Shown here: positions 1 to 5,467 of the stretch, piece after piece | Numbering within the stretch: position 1 is the stretch's first letter | Layout of the letters: the number at the start of each line of letters is the position of its first letter | NCBI GenBank assembly: GCA_024654415.1 | Contig: JANLHQ010000022.1 | Location: 1 to 6,028 of the forward strand | Length of the DNA stretch: 6,028 nucleotides | From: Candidatus Azambacteria bacterium | GTDB lineage: Bacteria; Patescibacteriota; Minisyncoccia; GWC2-36-17; WO2-46-25 | Direction: 5' to 3' | Position numbers and translations under genes: made by a program | Notes under the pieces: model-generated | Database searches by the model: none | What the model was told of the DNA's origin: nothing | The model's input: the letters and a program-made list of their open reading frames with translations, nothing else

Positions 1-645
1 GTGCCATTTTCTGAAAAAAAATTCACACAGATTGTACAAGAATTATGTGAAAAAAATAAGTACGCAAACGCAACGGTTCGTACGGTTATTACGGGAGGGG
101 AAACAAAAGACGGGGTACATTTTCGAGGAAATACACAAGGCGTATTTATTACTACCGCGCCGTTTCACGCGCTTCCAAAGAAAATATATGAGGCAGGCGT
201 TGTACTGGAAACACTCGAACACCAACGAGATTTTCCTCATGCCAAAACAACCAACTACATCGCGGCGATCAAGTGGCATAATGCGCCGCGGATAAAACAG
301 GTATTTGATGCGCTGTATGTGTATGAGGGAAAGGTGCTTGAGGCAACAACAAGCAATTTCTTTATAGTTAAAGGTAATACGATCATCACGCCCAAGAAGA
401 ATGTATTGCACGGCATTACGCGCAATGTTGTTATTGCACTCGCAAAGAAAACGTATCGTGTTGTCGAGCGAGACATCACGCTGCGGGAGGTGAGAGGGGC
501 GGACGAAGCATTTCTTACCGCGACAAACAAGGATATCGTACCGGTTGTCATGATCGATGGGAAAAAAATCGGTATAGGAAAACCAGGGAGGAGGACAAAG
601 GCGCTCATGCATGCATTTGCGGACTACGTGAAAAGCACGAAGTGA
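1..645 (+). CDS. Class IV (fold-type IV) PLP-dependent aminotransferase, 5' end cut by window
   Basis: This cytoplasmic enzyme probably moves an amino group between an amino acid and a 2-oxo acid, as branched-chain and D-amino-acid aminotransferases do; aminodeoxychorismate lyase is a related alternative. The visible 214 residues hold the C-terminal part of the family fold. K82 in AKTTNY fits the lysine that forms the Schiff base with pyridoxal phosphate. EATTSNFFIV (114-123) fits the conserved Glu/Ser-Asn cofactor-binding strand, GITRNVVI (138-145) the phosphate-binding region, and FLTATNKDIVPV (171-182) the late active-site loop. Family members are usually about 270-300 residues, so roughly 70 N-terminal residues are missing. 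The GTG at base 1 is therefore probably an internal valine codon rather than the start. The gene ends in TGA. Substrate specificity cannot be decided from this fragment. Confidence is high for the family and low for the exact reaction. Confidence 0.88.
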   Translation: MPFSEKKFTQIVQELCEKNKYANATVRTVITGGETKDGVHFRGNTQGVFITTAPFHALPKKIYEAGVVLETLEHQRDFPHAKTTNYIAAIKWHNAPRIKQVFDALYVYEGKVLEATTSNFFIVKGNTIITPKKNVLHGITRNVVIALAKKTYRVVERDITLREVRGADEAFLTATNKDIVPVVMIDGKKIGIGKPGRRTKALMHAFADYVKSTK

Positions 646-659
646 TACCAAGTGGTATC
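644..659. repeat. Perfect 7-bp inverted repeat upstream of promoter
   Basis: GATACCA-AG-TGGTATC overlaps the aminotransferase stop codon and ends 2 bp before the -35 box at 662. As RNA it could form a 6-bp stem with an AAGT loop, but no T-run follows, so a terminator is unlikely. TGGTAT occurs again at 682-687 over the extended -10. The arrangement could be an operator for the downstream operon; this is inference. Confidence 0.4.
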
Positions 660-661
660 CG

Positions 662-690
662 TTGATGTGCGGCAGGCCATTTGGTATGAT
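662..690 (+). promoter_or_regulatory. Sigma70-type promoter for the small membrane ORF/dgkA/PAP2 unit
   Basis: A TTGATG -35 box (662-667), a 17-bp spacer and a TATGAT -10 box (685-690) preceded by TGG (an extended -10) make a good vegetative promoter. With the usual 7-nt distance, transcription would start at about 697, the A of the ATG of the next gene, so the mRNA would be leaderless. No SD sequence lies in front of that ATG. Confidence 0.6.
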
Positions 691-696
691 GTGTAT

Positions 697-867
697 ATGA
701 AACGCATCCATCTTTCTTTGCTTATTGGCCTTGCCCTCGTATTTGTTGCAGGGTATGTATTTGTGTTGTCACGGGGTGGCACTGAAAATATGGCGCCATC
801 TATGATTGAGCATGCGGCAATTGTGCCGTTGGGGAGCGGTGTGTCGGTTGCGCGCGAAATCCAATAA
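697..867 (+). CDS. Small hypothetical single-pass membrane protein (56 aa)
   Basis: I do not recognise this gene. The product starts MKRIHLSLL and has one hydrophobic segment at about residues 6-20 (LSLLIGLALVFVAGYVFVL) after a short basic stretch, then about 35 polar or small residues that would lie outside the membrane if it is an N-in anchor or an uncleaved signal. There is no lipobox cysteine. An in-frame GTG at 652 would add 15 residues, but it sits upstream of the promoter -10 box; the ATG at 697 coincides with the predicted transcription start and gives a typical N-terminus. It ends 9 bp before dgkA and is probably cotranscribed with it. It could be a real small envelope peptide or the remnant of a longer secreted protein. 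Confidence 0.5.
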   Translation: MKRIHLSLLIGLALVFVAGYVFVLSRGGTENMAPSMIEHAAIVPLGSGVSVAREIQ

Positions 868-876
868 AAAACGAAC

Positions 877-1224
877 ATGAAAAGAATAAGAAAAGTCATT
901 AAAAGTTTCCCGCACGCATTCCGTGGACTACGCCATGCATTTAGGGGAGGGATGAACTTCCGGATTATGGTGTATGCGGCAACCGCAGCGATTATTGTCT
1001 TGGGGGCAAAGCCAATTCCTCCTTCATATAAAATAGGGGTTGTGCTTGCGGGCGCGCTATTGCTCATTGTTGAGCTCATCAATACTGCGGTTGAAAGGAT
1101 GATGGATATTTTATTACCGGCAGAGCGCGAGGAGATTAAACACATCAAAGATATGATGGCGGGTGCGGCCTTGATTGCTTCTGTGTGCTGGCTTATCGTG
1201 GTTGCGCTCGCGCTCGCGGCATGA
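877..1224 (+). CDS. dgkA: DgkA-family diacylglycerol/undecaprenol kinase
   Basis: This small integral membrane kinase uses ATP to phosphorylate a membrane lipid alcohol: diacylglycerol in Gram-negative bacteria, mainly undecaprenol in Gram-positive ones. At 115 residues it has the usual family length. An amphipathic N-terminus is followed by three hydrophobic segments (about 30-46, 52-70 and 94-114). The signature VELINTAVERMMD (65-77) carries E66 and E73, matching E. coli E69 and E76, and HIKDMMAGAALIA (89-101) matches the conserved AKDxxAGA block. One oddity: in the AFRGGMNFRI stretch (21-30), the position I align with E. coli Glu28, a metal-binding residue, is Gly25. No SD precedes the ATG. 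The PAP2 phosphatase gene starts in the ATGA that ends this gene, so the two are probably translationally coupled and act on the same polyprenyl carrier. Confidence 0.9.
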   Translation: MKRIRKVIKSFPHAFRGLRHAFRGGMNFRIMVYAATAAIIVLGAKPIPPSYKIGVVLAGALLLIVELINTAVERMMDILLPAEREEIKHIKDMMAGAALIASVCWLIVVALALAA

Positions 1225-1886
1225 TGTACAAATTTCCAGCACTATGTGCGCGTTTTTTTGATAAACGGTTTTTATTTACCGCGGGTATATACGTGGCGTT
1301 TGTCGCGGTTGTTATTGCGGTGGCGGCCGCACTTGCGGGGAGAGGGGTGCTCGCGTTTATTGACCATCCTTTTTTAGCATATGCTGAGGCAATCCGTAGC
1401 GATGCACTCACGCCTGTTATGCGTGCCACTACCATGCTTGGTAGTGGCACGATTGTGGTGGGGCTAAGCATCGTGGGTGTGATGTGGCTTTTATATCGGG
1501 GCATGGCGGTATATGCAGTAGCGTTTATAACATCTGTTGTTGGGGCTTCTGGGGTTACAGTGGTGATGAAGTGGGTACTCGAGAGACCGCGCCCCTCGGG
1601 GTTTCAAGCGCTCATGGAGCACACCTTTAGCTTTCCCTCTGGACATGCGGCACTTTCGCTTGCCTTCTTCGGAATTTTAGTTTATTTTTTAATACGGCAT
1701 ACGTCACGGCGTTCATTACAAGTTTTTGCAGTGCTAGTGGGAGGCATGATAATCATCGCGATAGGTGTTTCACGAGTGTATCTTGGTGTACATTGGCCGT
1801 CTGATGTCGTGGGGAGCTACGTGCTTGTCGGTTTGTGGCTTGCAATTGTAATACGACAGATGGAAAGAAAGTGTGTGGAAGTATAA
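1221..1886 (+). CDS. PAP2-superfamily membrane phosphatase (undecaprenyl-PP phosphatase-like)
   Basis: This is probably a multi-pass membrane phosphatase that removes phosphate from lipid pyrophosphates or phosphates such as undecaprenyl pyrophosphate or phosphatidate. All three parts of the PAP2 active site are present in the 221-residue product: K117-x6-RP (KWVLERPRP, 117-125), PSGH (139-142) and SR-x5-H-x3-D (S184, R185, H191, D195). About six hydrophobic segments fit the type 2 PAP fold. I chose the ATG at 1221, which overlaps the dgkA TGA as ATGA; a second ATG follows at once at 1224. A longer frame back to 1185 lies inside dgkA and encodes an unconvincing arginine-rich stretch. Pairing with a DgkA homologue suggests both make undecaprenyl phosphate for cell-wall synthesis, one from C55-OH and one from C55-PP. 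The substrate is inferred. Confidence 0.9.
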   Translation: MMYKFPALCARFFDKRFLFTAGIYVAFVAVVIAVAAALAGRGVLAFIDHPFLAYAEAIRSDALTPVMRATTMLGSGTIVVGLSIVGVMWLLYRGMAVYAVAFITSVVGASGVTVVMKWVLERPRPSGFQALMEHTFSFPSGHAALSLAFFGILVYFLIRHTSRRSLQVFAVLVGGMIIIAIGVSRVYLGVHWPSDVVGSYVLVGLWLAIVIRQMERKCVEV

Positions 1887-1896
1887 GGAAAGATGC

Positions 1897-1918
1897 GCCA
1901 CCTTAGCTCAGTTGGTAG
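1897..1918 (+). pseudogene. 5' remnant of a tRNA gene, broken in the D-loop
   Basis: GCCACCTTAGCTCAGTTGGT and the next two bases read as a standard tRNA 5' end: a 7-nt acceptor strand, T8-A9, the D-stem strand GCTC and the D-loop with the invariant GG. The sequence then departs completely. There is no matching GAGC D-stem strand, anticodon arm or T-arm, and no AGGTGGC acceptor partner where one would be expected. The fragment lies 10 bp after the PAP2 stop and directly before the HNH cassette, so it looks like a tRNA gene cut by that insertion. Its amino-acid identity cannot be read because the anticodon is gone. Confidence 0.72.
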
Positions 1919-1940
1919 GAATTAACAACCACTTCTAATT

Positions 1941-1969
1941 TTGACGCTGGTCTGTAATTCATGTATGCT
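1941..1969 (+). promoter_or_regulatory. Sigma70-type promoter of the HNH gene
   Basis: A TTGACG -35 box (1941-1946, 5 of 6 consensus), a 17-bp spacer and a TATGCT -10 box (1964-1969) are present. The -10 box ends 6 bp before the ATG at 1976, putting the predicted +1 on that ATG. This is exactly the geometry of the promoter at 662-690. It means the HNH cassette carries its own promoter and need not rely on readthrough. Confidence 0.55.
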
Positions 1970-1975
1970 TGAATT

Positions 1976-2446
1976 ATGCCAATGCCAAAAAAACGGAAAG
2001 AGAAGTGTCTTGTTTGCGGCAAGGAAACTGCGAGCGCCGGGTATAAATACTGTAGCAATGCATGTCAGATCGAATATCAATATTTAGCGTATATTGAGAA
2101 ATGGAAGACAGGAAAAGAAAGAGGGTTGCAAGGGTTGGGAATAGTTTCAGGATACGTTAAGCGTTACTTGCGAAGAAAGTTTGGAAATAAATGTTGTCTA
2201 TGCGAGTGGTCAAAGGTTAATCAAAAAACTGGACAGGTTCCATTGGTTGCTGATCATATCGATGGCAATTGGCGAAATAATATCGAGACCAACCTTCGTT
2301 TAATTTGTCCAAATTGTGACGCATTAACACCTACATATGCTGGTTTAAATAGGGGAAATGGTAGAAAAAATAGGGTTGTAAGCAAAAGAGCGAAGGAAGG
2401 CCGTGTATTGGCAAAATTACGCCGGAGTAACTCAGGGGCAGAGTAG
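1976..2446 (+). CDS. HNH endonuclease with N-terminal zinc knuckle
   Basis: This is a probable DNA-cutting HNH nuclease of the kind found in phages and as free-standing homing-type genes. The 156-residue product has a basic N-terminus, a first zinc-binding cluster (C11, C14, C26, C30), and then the HNH module: CxxC (C73, C76), ADHIDGNWRNNIETNLRLIC (92-111) with His94 and the conserved Asn pair N101/N102, and a second CxxC (C111, C114). CPNCDALTPTYAG (111-123) resembles phage HNH proteins, but the residue after the last Cys is Asp115 where many relatives have His, so activity is not certain. The C-terminus is basic. The start could be 1976 or the ATG at 1982; the promoter spacing favours 1976. 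No SD is visible. The last eight codons and the TAG stop lie inside tRNA-Thr, and a broken tRNA lies just upstream, so this looks like a small mobile gene lodged in a tRNA cluster. Confidence 0.85.
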   Translation: MPMPKKRKEKCLVCGKETASAGYKYCSNACQIEYQYLAYIEKWKTGKERGLQGLGIVSGYVKRYLRRKFGNKCCLCEWSKVNQKTGQVPLVADHIDGNWRNNIETNLRLICPNCDALTPTYAGLNRGNGRKNRVVSKRAKEGRVLAKLRRSNSGAE

Positions 2447-2495
2447 CTGTTTCGTAAACAGCAAGTCGCGAGTTCGATTCTCGCCTCCGGCTCCA
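2421..2495 (+). tRNA. tRNA-Thr (anticodon CGT), CCA encoded
   Basis: A full cloverleaf can be folded by eye. Acceptor GCCGGAG (2421-2427) pairs with CTCCGGC (2485-2491), D-stem ACTC with GAGT, anticodon stem GCTGT with ACAGC around loop TTCGTAA, and T-stem GCGAG with CTCGC around TTCGATT. The anticodon CGT (2453-2455) reads the Thr codon ACG. The variable loop is AAGTC, the discriminator is T2492 and CCA is encoded at 2493-2495. The 5' 26 bases overlap the end of the HNH ORF, and the 3' end lies one base before the prfB ATG. This is the only intact tRNA of the first cluster. Confidence 0.95.
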
Positions 2496-2496
2496 T

Positions 2497-3625
2497 ATGA
2501 TCAATTTCAAAGAAAAAATTACTAATCTTACGGAGGGCCTTCAGACAATGAAGGACCGTCTTTGACCTCGCCGCACTTCACCGAGACATTGCGACACTTG
2601 AAACACTCACGCAACATGAGCATTTTTGGGACGACCATAAAAAGGCTGCGGGCATCACCGCAGAGCTTGATGCCAAAAAAGAGGAGGTAAAGGAATGGGA
2701 TAGCCTTAATCAGCGGCTCGAAAAAGCCACGCATGATTGGGAGTTTGTCGCATCCATTACCAATCAAAAAGAACGAGAACAATTTGAACAAGAGCTCGCT
2801 ACAGAGCTTGCTGAGTTCGAGCGGGTATTTACCCGTGCGCGCCGAGCGAAGCTCTTCTCTAGCCCGTATGACAAAAACAACGCGATTCTCTCTGTGTACG
2901 CGGGTGCAGGCGGCCAGGATGCGCAAGACTGGGCATCGATGCTATTGCGCATGTATATTCGGTATGCTGAGGAGCAAGGGTGGAGGGTAACGATAGTGCA
3001 TCAGCATTTCGGTGAAGGGTCGGGCGAAGAGGGGCTCGTAACTAAAAATGCCACAATGGAGATCAGTGGGAAATATGTTTATGGTAATCTTAAAAAAGAA
3101 ATGGGTGTGCACCGCCTAGTGCGCGTATCGCCATTTTCATCGCAAAAATTACGCCACACGTCATTTGCATTCGTAGAAGTGATCCCCGAGGTTGAAGAAG
3201 TAGATAGCATAGAGATACCGAAAGATGATCTCGTAATTGATACGTTTCGTTCGTCTGGCCCTGGTGGGCAGAACGTAAATAAGCGTGAAACGGCGATACG
3301 CATCCATCATGTGCCGACCGGTATCATTGTGGCGTGCCAGTCTCAACGCAATCAACAGGCAAACAAAGAGCAGGCGATGCGGCTCTTGGTATCACGCTTA
3401 GCAGGAGAGCTTGAAAAACAAAAGGCACACGAGGTATCCGAGTTAAAGGGGGAGCGGGTGAATATCGAATGGGGAAGCCAGATACGTTCATATGTATTGC
3501 ATCCATATCAAATGGTAAAAGATCATCGCACTGGCGCGGAAACCTCGCGCGTAAAAAATGTACTCGAGGGAGATCTTGGGTTGTTTATTGAAGCGGAGCT
3601 CGGTTTGGATGATGTAAAAAAGTAG
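2497..3625 (+). CDS. prfB: Peptide chain release factor 2 (RF2), made by +1 programmed frameshift
   Basis: RF2 recognises UAA and UGA in the ribosomal A site and triggers peptide release. The reading is in two frames: 2497-2562 gives 22 residues beginning MINFKEKITNLTEGL, then the in-frame TGA (2563-2565) is bypassed by a +1 shift and translation continues from GAC (2564) to TAG. This gives 375 residues, close to E. coli RF2 (365). The N-terminal helical region, with a conserved-looking FWDD, is followed by domain 2 containing the RF2-specific SPF anticodon-like tripeptide (S211-F213), and by domain 3 with the catalytic GGQ (256-258) in SSGPGGQNVNKRE. The start is chosen because it matches the usual RF2 N-terminus; an internal ATG at 2548 follows a GGAGG but would leave only five residues before the shift. 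The ATG lies one base after tRNA-Thr, so no SD can be present. ftsE and ftsX follow, a common gene order. Confidence 0.96.
2551..2566 (+). promoter_or_regulatory. prfB: Programmed +1 frameshift site of prfB
   Basis: The slippery codon CTT (2560-2562) is followed by the in-frame stop TGA and a C, the poor-termination context CTT-TGA-C used in RF2 genes. An SD-like AAGGA (2551-2555) lies 4 nt upstream of CTT, near the spacing of the stimulatory SD in E. coli prfB. In the known mechanism, low RF2 slows termination at UGA, the ribosome slips to read GAC, and more RF2 is made. The site also shows that UGA is a stop codon in this organism. Confidence 0.93.
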
Positions 3626-3646
3626 GTAGAAGAATTTTACAGGGTA

Positions 3647-3655
3647 TGGTATTCT
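3647..3655 (+). promoter_or_regulatory. Possible extended -10 promoter in the prfB-ftsE gap
   Basis: TGGTATTCT fits an extended -10 element (TG, one base, then a hexamer) but no good -35 box lies 16-18 bp upstream. The 84-bp gap between prfB and ftsE would leave a leader of about 48 nt. The leader ends in seven T residues just before ftsE, without a convincing hairpin. ftsEX may instead be transcribed only from upstream. Confidence 0.25.
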
Positions 3656-3709
3656 ATATGGTGTATTCCAGTAGCACATAAGGCGCTTAACTCTTATTTT
3701 TTTGACGAT

Positions 3710-4387
3710 ATGATCGTATTTGAAAACGTTTCCAAATATTATAATTCGCATCCGGCGCTTGATAAGGTTAATCTTAAAATTGCGCAAGGAGAATTTGTGT
3801 TCATCGTTGGGCAATCCGGTGCGGGTAAGTCAACGCTTTTAAAGCTTCTCATTGCCGAAGACAAGCCAACGGAAGGAAAGATATTCCTTGATAGTGAGGA
3901 GGTCACCGCAATGCCGCACAAAGATTTGCCATTGCTCCGGCGACGGATCGGTACGGTATTTCAGGATTTCAAACTGCTTACGCAAAAAACCGCGTATGAA
4001 AATGTAGCGTTTGCGATGGAGGTCGCGGGGCGCAATAAAAAGGAAATAGCAGATGATGTTCCTCAAATCCTACAGCTTGTAGGGCTCGAGCAAAAAGCGC
4101 GTAATTTCCCACGAGAGCTTTCAGGCGGGGAGCAACAACGCGTCGCAATAGCGCGGGCACTCGTGCATCAACCCGATATCATTATTGCCGATGAGCCAAC
4201 AGGAAATCTCGATCCGCTCAACACATGGGATGTCATCCGCCTGCTCATGAAGATCAACGAACTCGGCACGACGATTATTTTAGCGACACATGATAGAGAG
4301 ATCATCAACACTATTAATAAACGCGTCATAAGCATCGACAAAGGAAAGGTCGTGCGTGACGAAGAAGGAGGGAGGTATATCCTTTAA
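3710..4387 (+). CDS. ftsE: Cell-division ABC transporter ATP-binding protein FtsE
   Basis: FtsE is the cytoplasmic ATPase of the FtsEX complex, which does not move a substrate but uses ATP hydrolysis to activate peptidoglycan hydrolases at the division site. The 225-residue protein has every ABC motif: Walker A GQSGAGKST (34-42), Q-loop Gln85 in FQDF, signature LSGGEQQR (138-145), Walker B DIIIADEP (156-163) with catalytic Glu162, D-loop GNLD (165-168) and switch His194 in ATHD. Length and sequence fit FtsE better than MacB or LolD, and the adjacent ftsX confirms the call. The ATG at 3710 gives the canonical MIVFENVSKYY start. No SD precedes it. The gap to ftsX is only 4 bp. Confidence 0.97.
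   Translation: MIVFENVSKYYNSHPALDKVNLKIAQGEFVFIVGQSGAGKSTLLKLLIAEDKPTEGKIFLDSEEVTAMPHKDLPLLRRRIGTVFQDFKLLTQKTAYENVAFAMEVAGRNKKEIADDVPQILQLVGLEQKARNFPRELSGGEQQRVAIARALVHQPDIIIADEPTGNLDPLNTWDVIRLLMKINELGTTIILATHDREIINTINKRVISIDKGKVVRDEEGGRYIL
4366..4374 (+). promoter_or_regulatory. Strong SD-like sequence inside the end of ftsE
   Basis: GAAGGAGGGAGG (4363-4374) is the clearest SD-like stretch in the window. It lies 17 nt before the ftsX ATG at 4392, farther than the usual 5-9 nt. It may still aid reinitiation on ftsX after ftsE terminates at 4387. It is also the coding sequence for DEEGG of FtsE. Confidence 0.4.
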
Positions 4388-4391
4388 ACAT

Positions 4392-5300
4392 ATGATCACA
4401 ACATTCAAACGTATTGTTATTGCAGGGTTTCTTAATTTCTGGCGAAATGGGTGGCTTTCGACCGCCACGATTTCAGTCATGATGCTTGCACTCTCAATGG
4501 TGCTTGGGTTAGTGCTTTTATCTGTACTCACTGAGTCGCTTGTAGGGAATCTTGAAAATAAGATCGATGTATCAGTATACTTTAACCCTAACACTGAAGA
4601 GGGGGAGGTTTTAAAAGTAAAGAACGATCTTCTCGCATTAAAGGAGGTGAAGAGTGTTGTATATGTTTCGCGCGATGAAGCGCTCGCGCGGTTCAAAGAG
4701 AAGCACAAAGAAGATACCGTAGTGCTTCAAGCGCTTGAAGAGATTGACACTAATCCCCTCGAAGCGAGTTTAAATATCAAAGCAAAAGATGCGACGGATT
4801 TTCCTGTGGTTGTAAGCTTTTTGGAAGGCGAACAATACAAAGACCTCATTAGTAAAGTAAACTATTACGAAAATAAAGAAGTCATTGCTCGGTTGACGGG
4901 AATTGTATCGGCAATCAGAAAGGGCGGTGCAGTGGCGAGCGCCATACTCGCACTTATTGCGCTTCTCGTTGCATTCAATACTATCCGTATCGCAATCTAC
5001 ACGCTCCGTAACGAGATCAGCATCATGAAGCTTGTCGGCGCAACCAATTGGTTTGTGCGTGGGCCATTCCTTATTGCGGGCGCGCTCTATGGCGCGGTAG
5101 CATCAATCGCGACAATGCTAGTATTTTATCCATTTATCTTTGTACTTTCACCGGTATTTGCACGATTTTTCCCTGGCACTGATCTTTTGGCGTATTTTAC
5201 GCAGAATTTCCTCACATTGTGGTTTATCCTATTCGTGGCTGGCATCGTGCTGAGTGTCGCGGGAAGCGTGATCGCCATTAGGAAGCATTTGAAAATTTAA
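4392..5300 (+). CDS. ftsX: Cell-division protein FtsX (FtsEX permease subunit)
   Basis: FtsX is the membrane partner of FtsE; its extracytoplasmic domain normally contacts a peptidoglycan hydrolase or its activator. The 302-residue product shows the family layout: a cytoplasmic N-terminus (FLNFWRNGWLS), TM1 at about 24-46, an extracytoplasmic domain at about 47-170 with the typical VSVYF start (60-64) and NPLEASLNI (121-129), then TM2 (180-203), TM3 (225-255) and TM4 (275-297). EISIMKLVGAT (208-218) is the conserved FtsX/MacB coupling segment after TM2. I chose the ATG at 4392, just after the ftsE stop; an in-frame GTG at 4356 would add 12 residues inside ftsE that look unlike an FtsX start. 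No hydrolase gene follows within the window, so its target enzyme must be encoded elsewhere. Confidence 0.96.
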   Translation: MITTFKRIVIAGFLNFWRNGWLSTATISVMMLALSMVLGLVLLSVLTESLVGNLENKIDVSVYFNPNTEEGEVLKVKNDLLALKEVKSVVYVSRDEALARFKEKHKEDTVVLQALEEIDTNPLEASLNIKAKDATDFPVVVSFLEGEQYKDLISKVNYYENKEVIARLTGIVSAIRKGGAVASAILALIALLVAFNTIRIAIYTLRNEISIMKLVGATNWFVRGPFLIAGALYGAVASIATMLVFYPFIFVLSPVFARFFPGTDLLAYFTQNFLTLWFILFVAGIVLSVAGSVIAIRKHLKI

Positions 5301-5317
5301 ATAGATTTGTGTACACT
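5289..5317 (+). promoter_or_regulatory. Candidate promoter overlapping the ftsX end and its terminator
   Basis: TTGAAA (5289-5294, 5 of 6 matches to -35), a 17-bp spacer and TACACT (5312-5317, 4 of 6 to -10) overlap the ftsX stop. The predicted +1 at about 5324 lies within the left arm of the terminator hairpin, so an RNA begun here would lack much of that arm and could pass into the tRNA-Gln region. This is a plausible but unproven arrangement. Confidence 0.4.
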
Positions 5318-5352
5318 AAGCAATGCCTATTTCAGGCATTGCTTTTTATTTT
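5318..5352 (+). terminator. Rho-independent terminator after ftsX
   Basis: AAGCAATGCCT (5318-5328), the loop ATTTC, and AGGCATTGCTT (5334-5344) form a perfect 11-bp stem followed by a T-rich tract (5343-5352, interrupted by one A). It lies 17 bp after the ftsX stop and should end the prfB-ftsE-ftsX transcript. Confidence 0.88.
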
Positions 5353-5413
5353 GCGGGATCATCTAGCGGTAGGATGCAGCTCTCTGAAAGCTGTCACTCT
5401 GGCCCGCCCCGTT
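5351..5413 (+). pseudogene. Defective tRNA-Gln copy lacking the T-arm
   Basis: The first 47 bases (5351-5397) are identical to 5474-5520 of the intact tRNA-Gln, covering the acceptor 5' strand, D-arm, anticodon arm with CTG and the variable loop. After two mismatches the copy reads TGG-CCCGC, which fits the intact gene with a 13-nt deletion of the T-loop and T-stem 3' strand (5526-5538). It then shares only scattered bases, including CGTT. GCGGG and CCCGC could still pair as part of an acceptor stem, but no T-arm can form, so it is unlikely to work as a normal tRNA. It begins inside the T-tract of the ftsX terminator. The tail from 5401 is also one arm of an inverted repeat, so the junction may instead mark an inserted repeat. 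Confidence 0.75.
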
Positions 5414-5420
5414 AGATACT
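5401..5420. repeat. Left arm of an imperfect inverted repeat around tRNA-Gln
   Basis: GGCCCGCCCCGTTAGATACT matches the reverse complement of 5569-5588 at 17 of 20 positions, including an unbroken 11-bp CGTTAGATACT. The arms are 148 bp apart and enclose the intact tRNA-Gln. They may be ends of a small mobile or dispersed repeat unit, or two copies of an intergenic repeat in opposite orientation. Confidence 0.6.
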
Positions 5421-5467
5421 ACAGAGCAATGCGCATGTACAATAAAAGTTTCACAATATGTTTGTTG

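Noticed and set aside
43..711. A long minus-strand open frame opposite the aminotransferase
   Set aside because: It has no recognisable motif and an irregular composition, and lies antisense to a clear enzyme gene. Other minus-strand frames in the window fail in the same way.
1185..1220. An upstream start for the PAP2 phosphatase
   Set aside because: It lies wholly inside dgkA and yields an arginine-rich stretch. The ATGA overlap at 1221 is the usual coupled start.
1919..2495. A group I intron or split tRNA joining the 5' stub to tRNA-Thr
   Set aside because: The stub acceptor GCCACCT does not pair with the 3' strand CTCCGGC of tRNA-Thr, and tRNA-Thr is complete by itself.
2894..3625. A shorter RF2 start at 2894
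   Set aside because: It lies in mid-domain. The continuous coding sequence upstream, joined through the CTT-TGA-C frameshift, gives the full-length protein.
3658..3709. A possible seven-codon leader peptide (ATG at 3658) and a terminator-like T-run before ftsE
   Set aside because: The mini-ORF has no regulatory codon run, and the hairpin before the seven T residues is only about 4 bp. There is not enough to call an attenuator.
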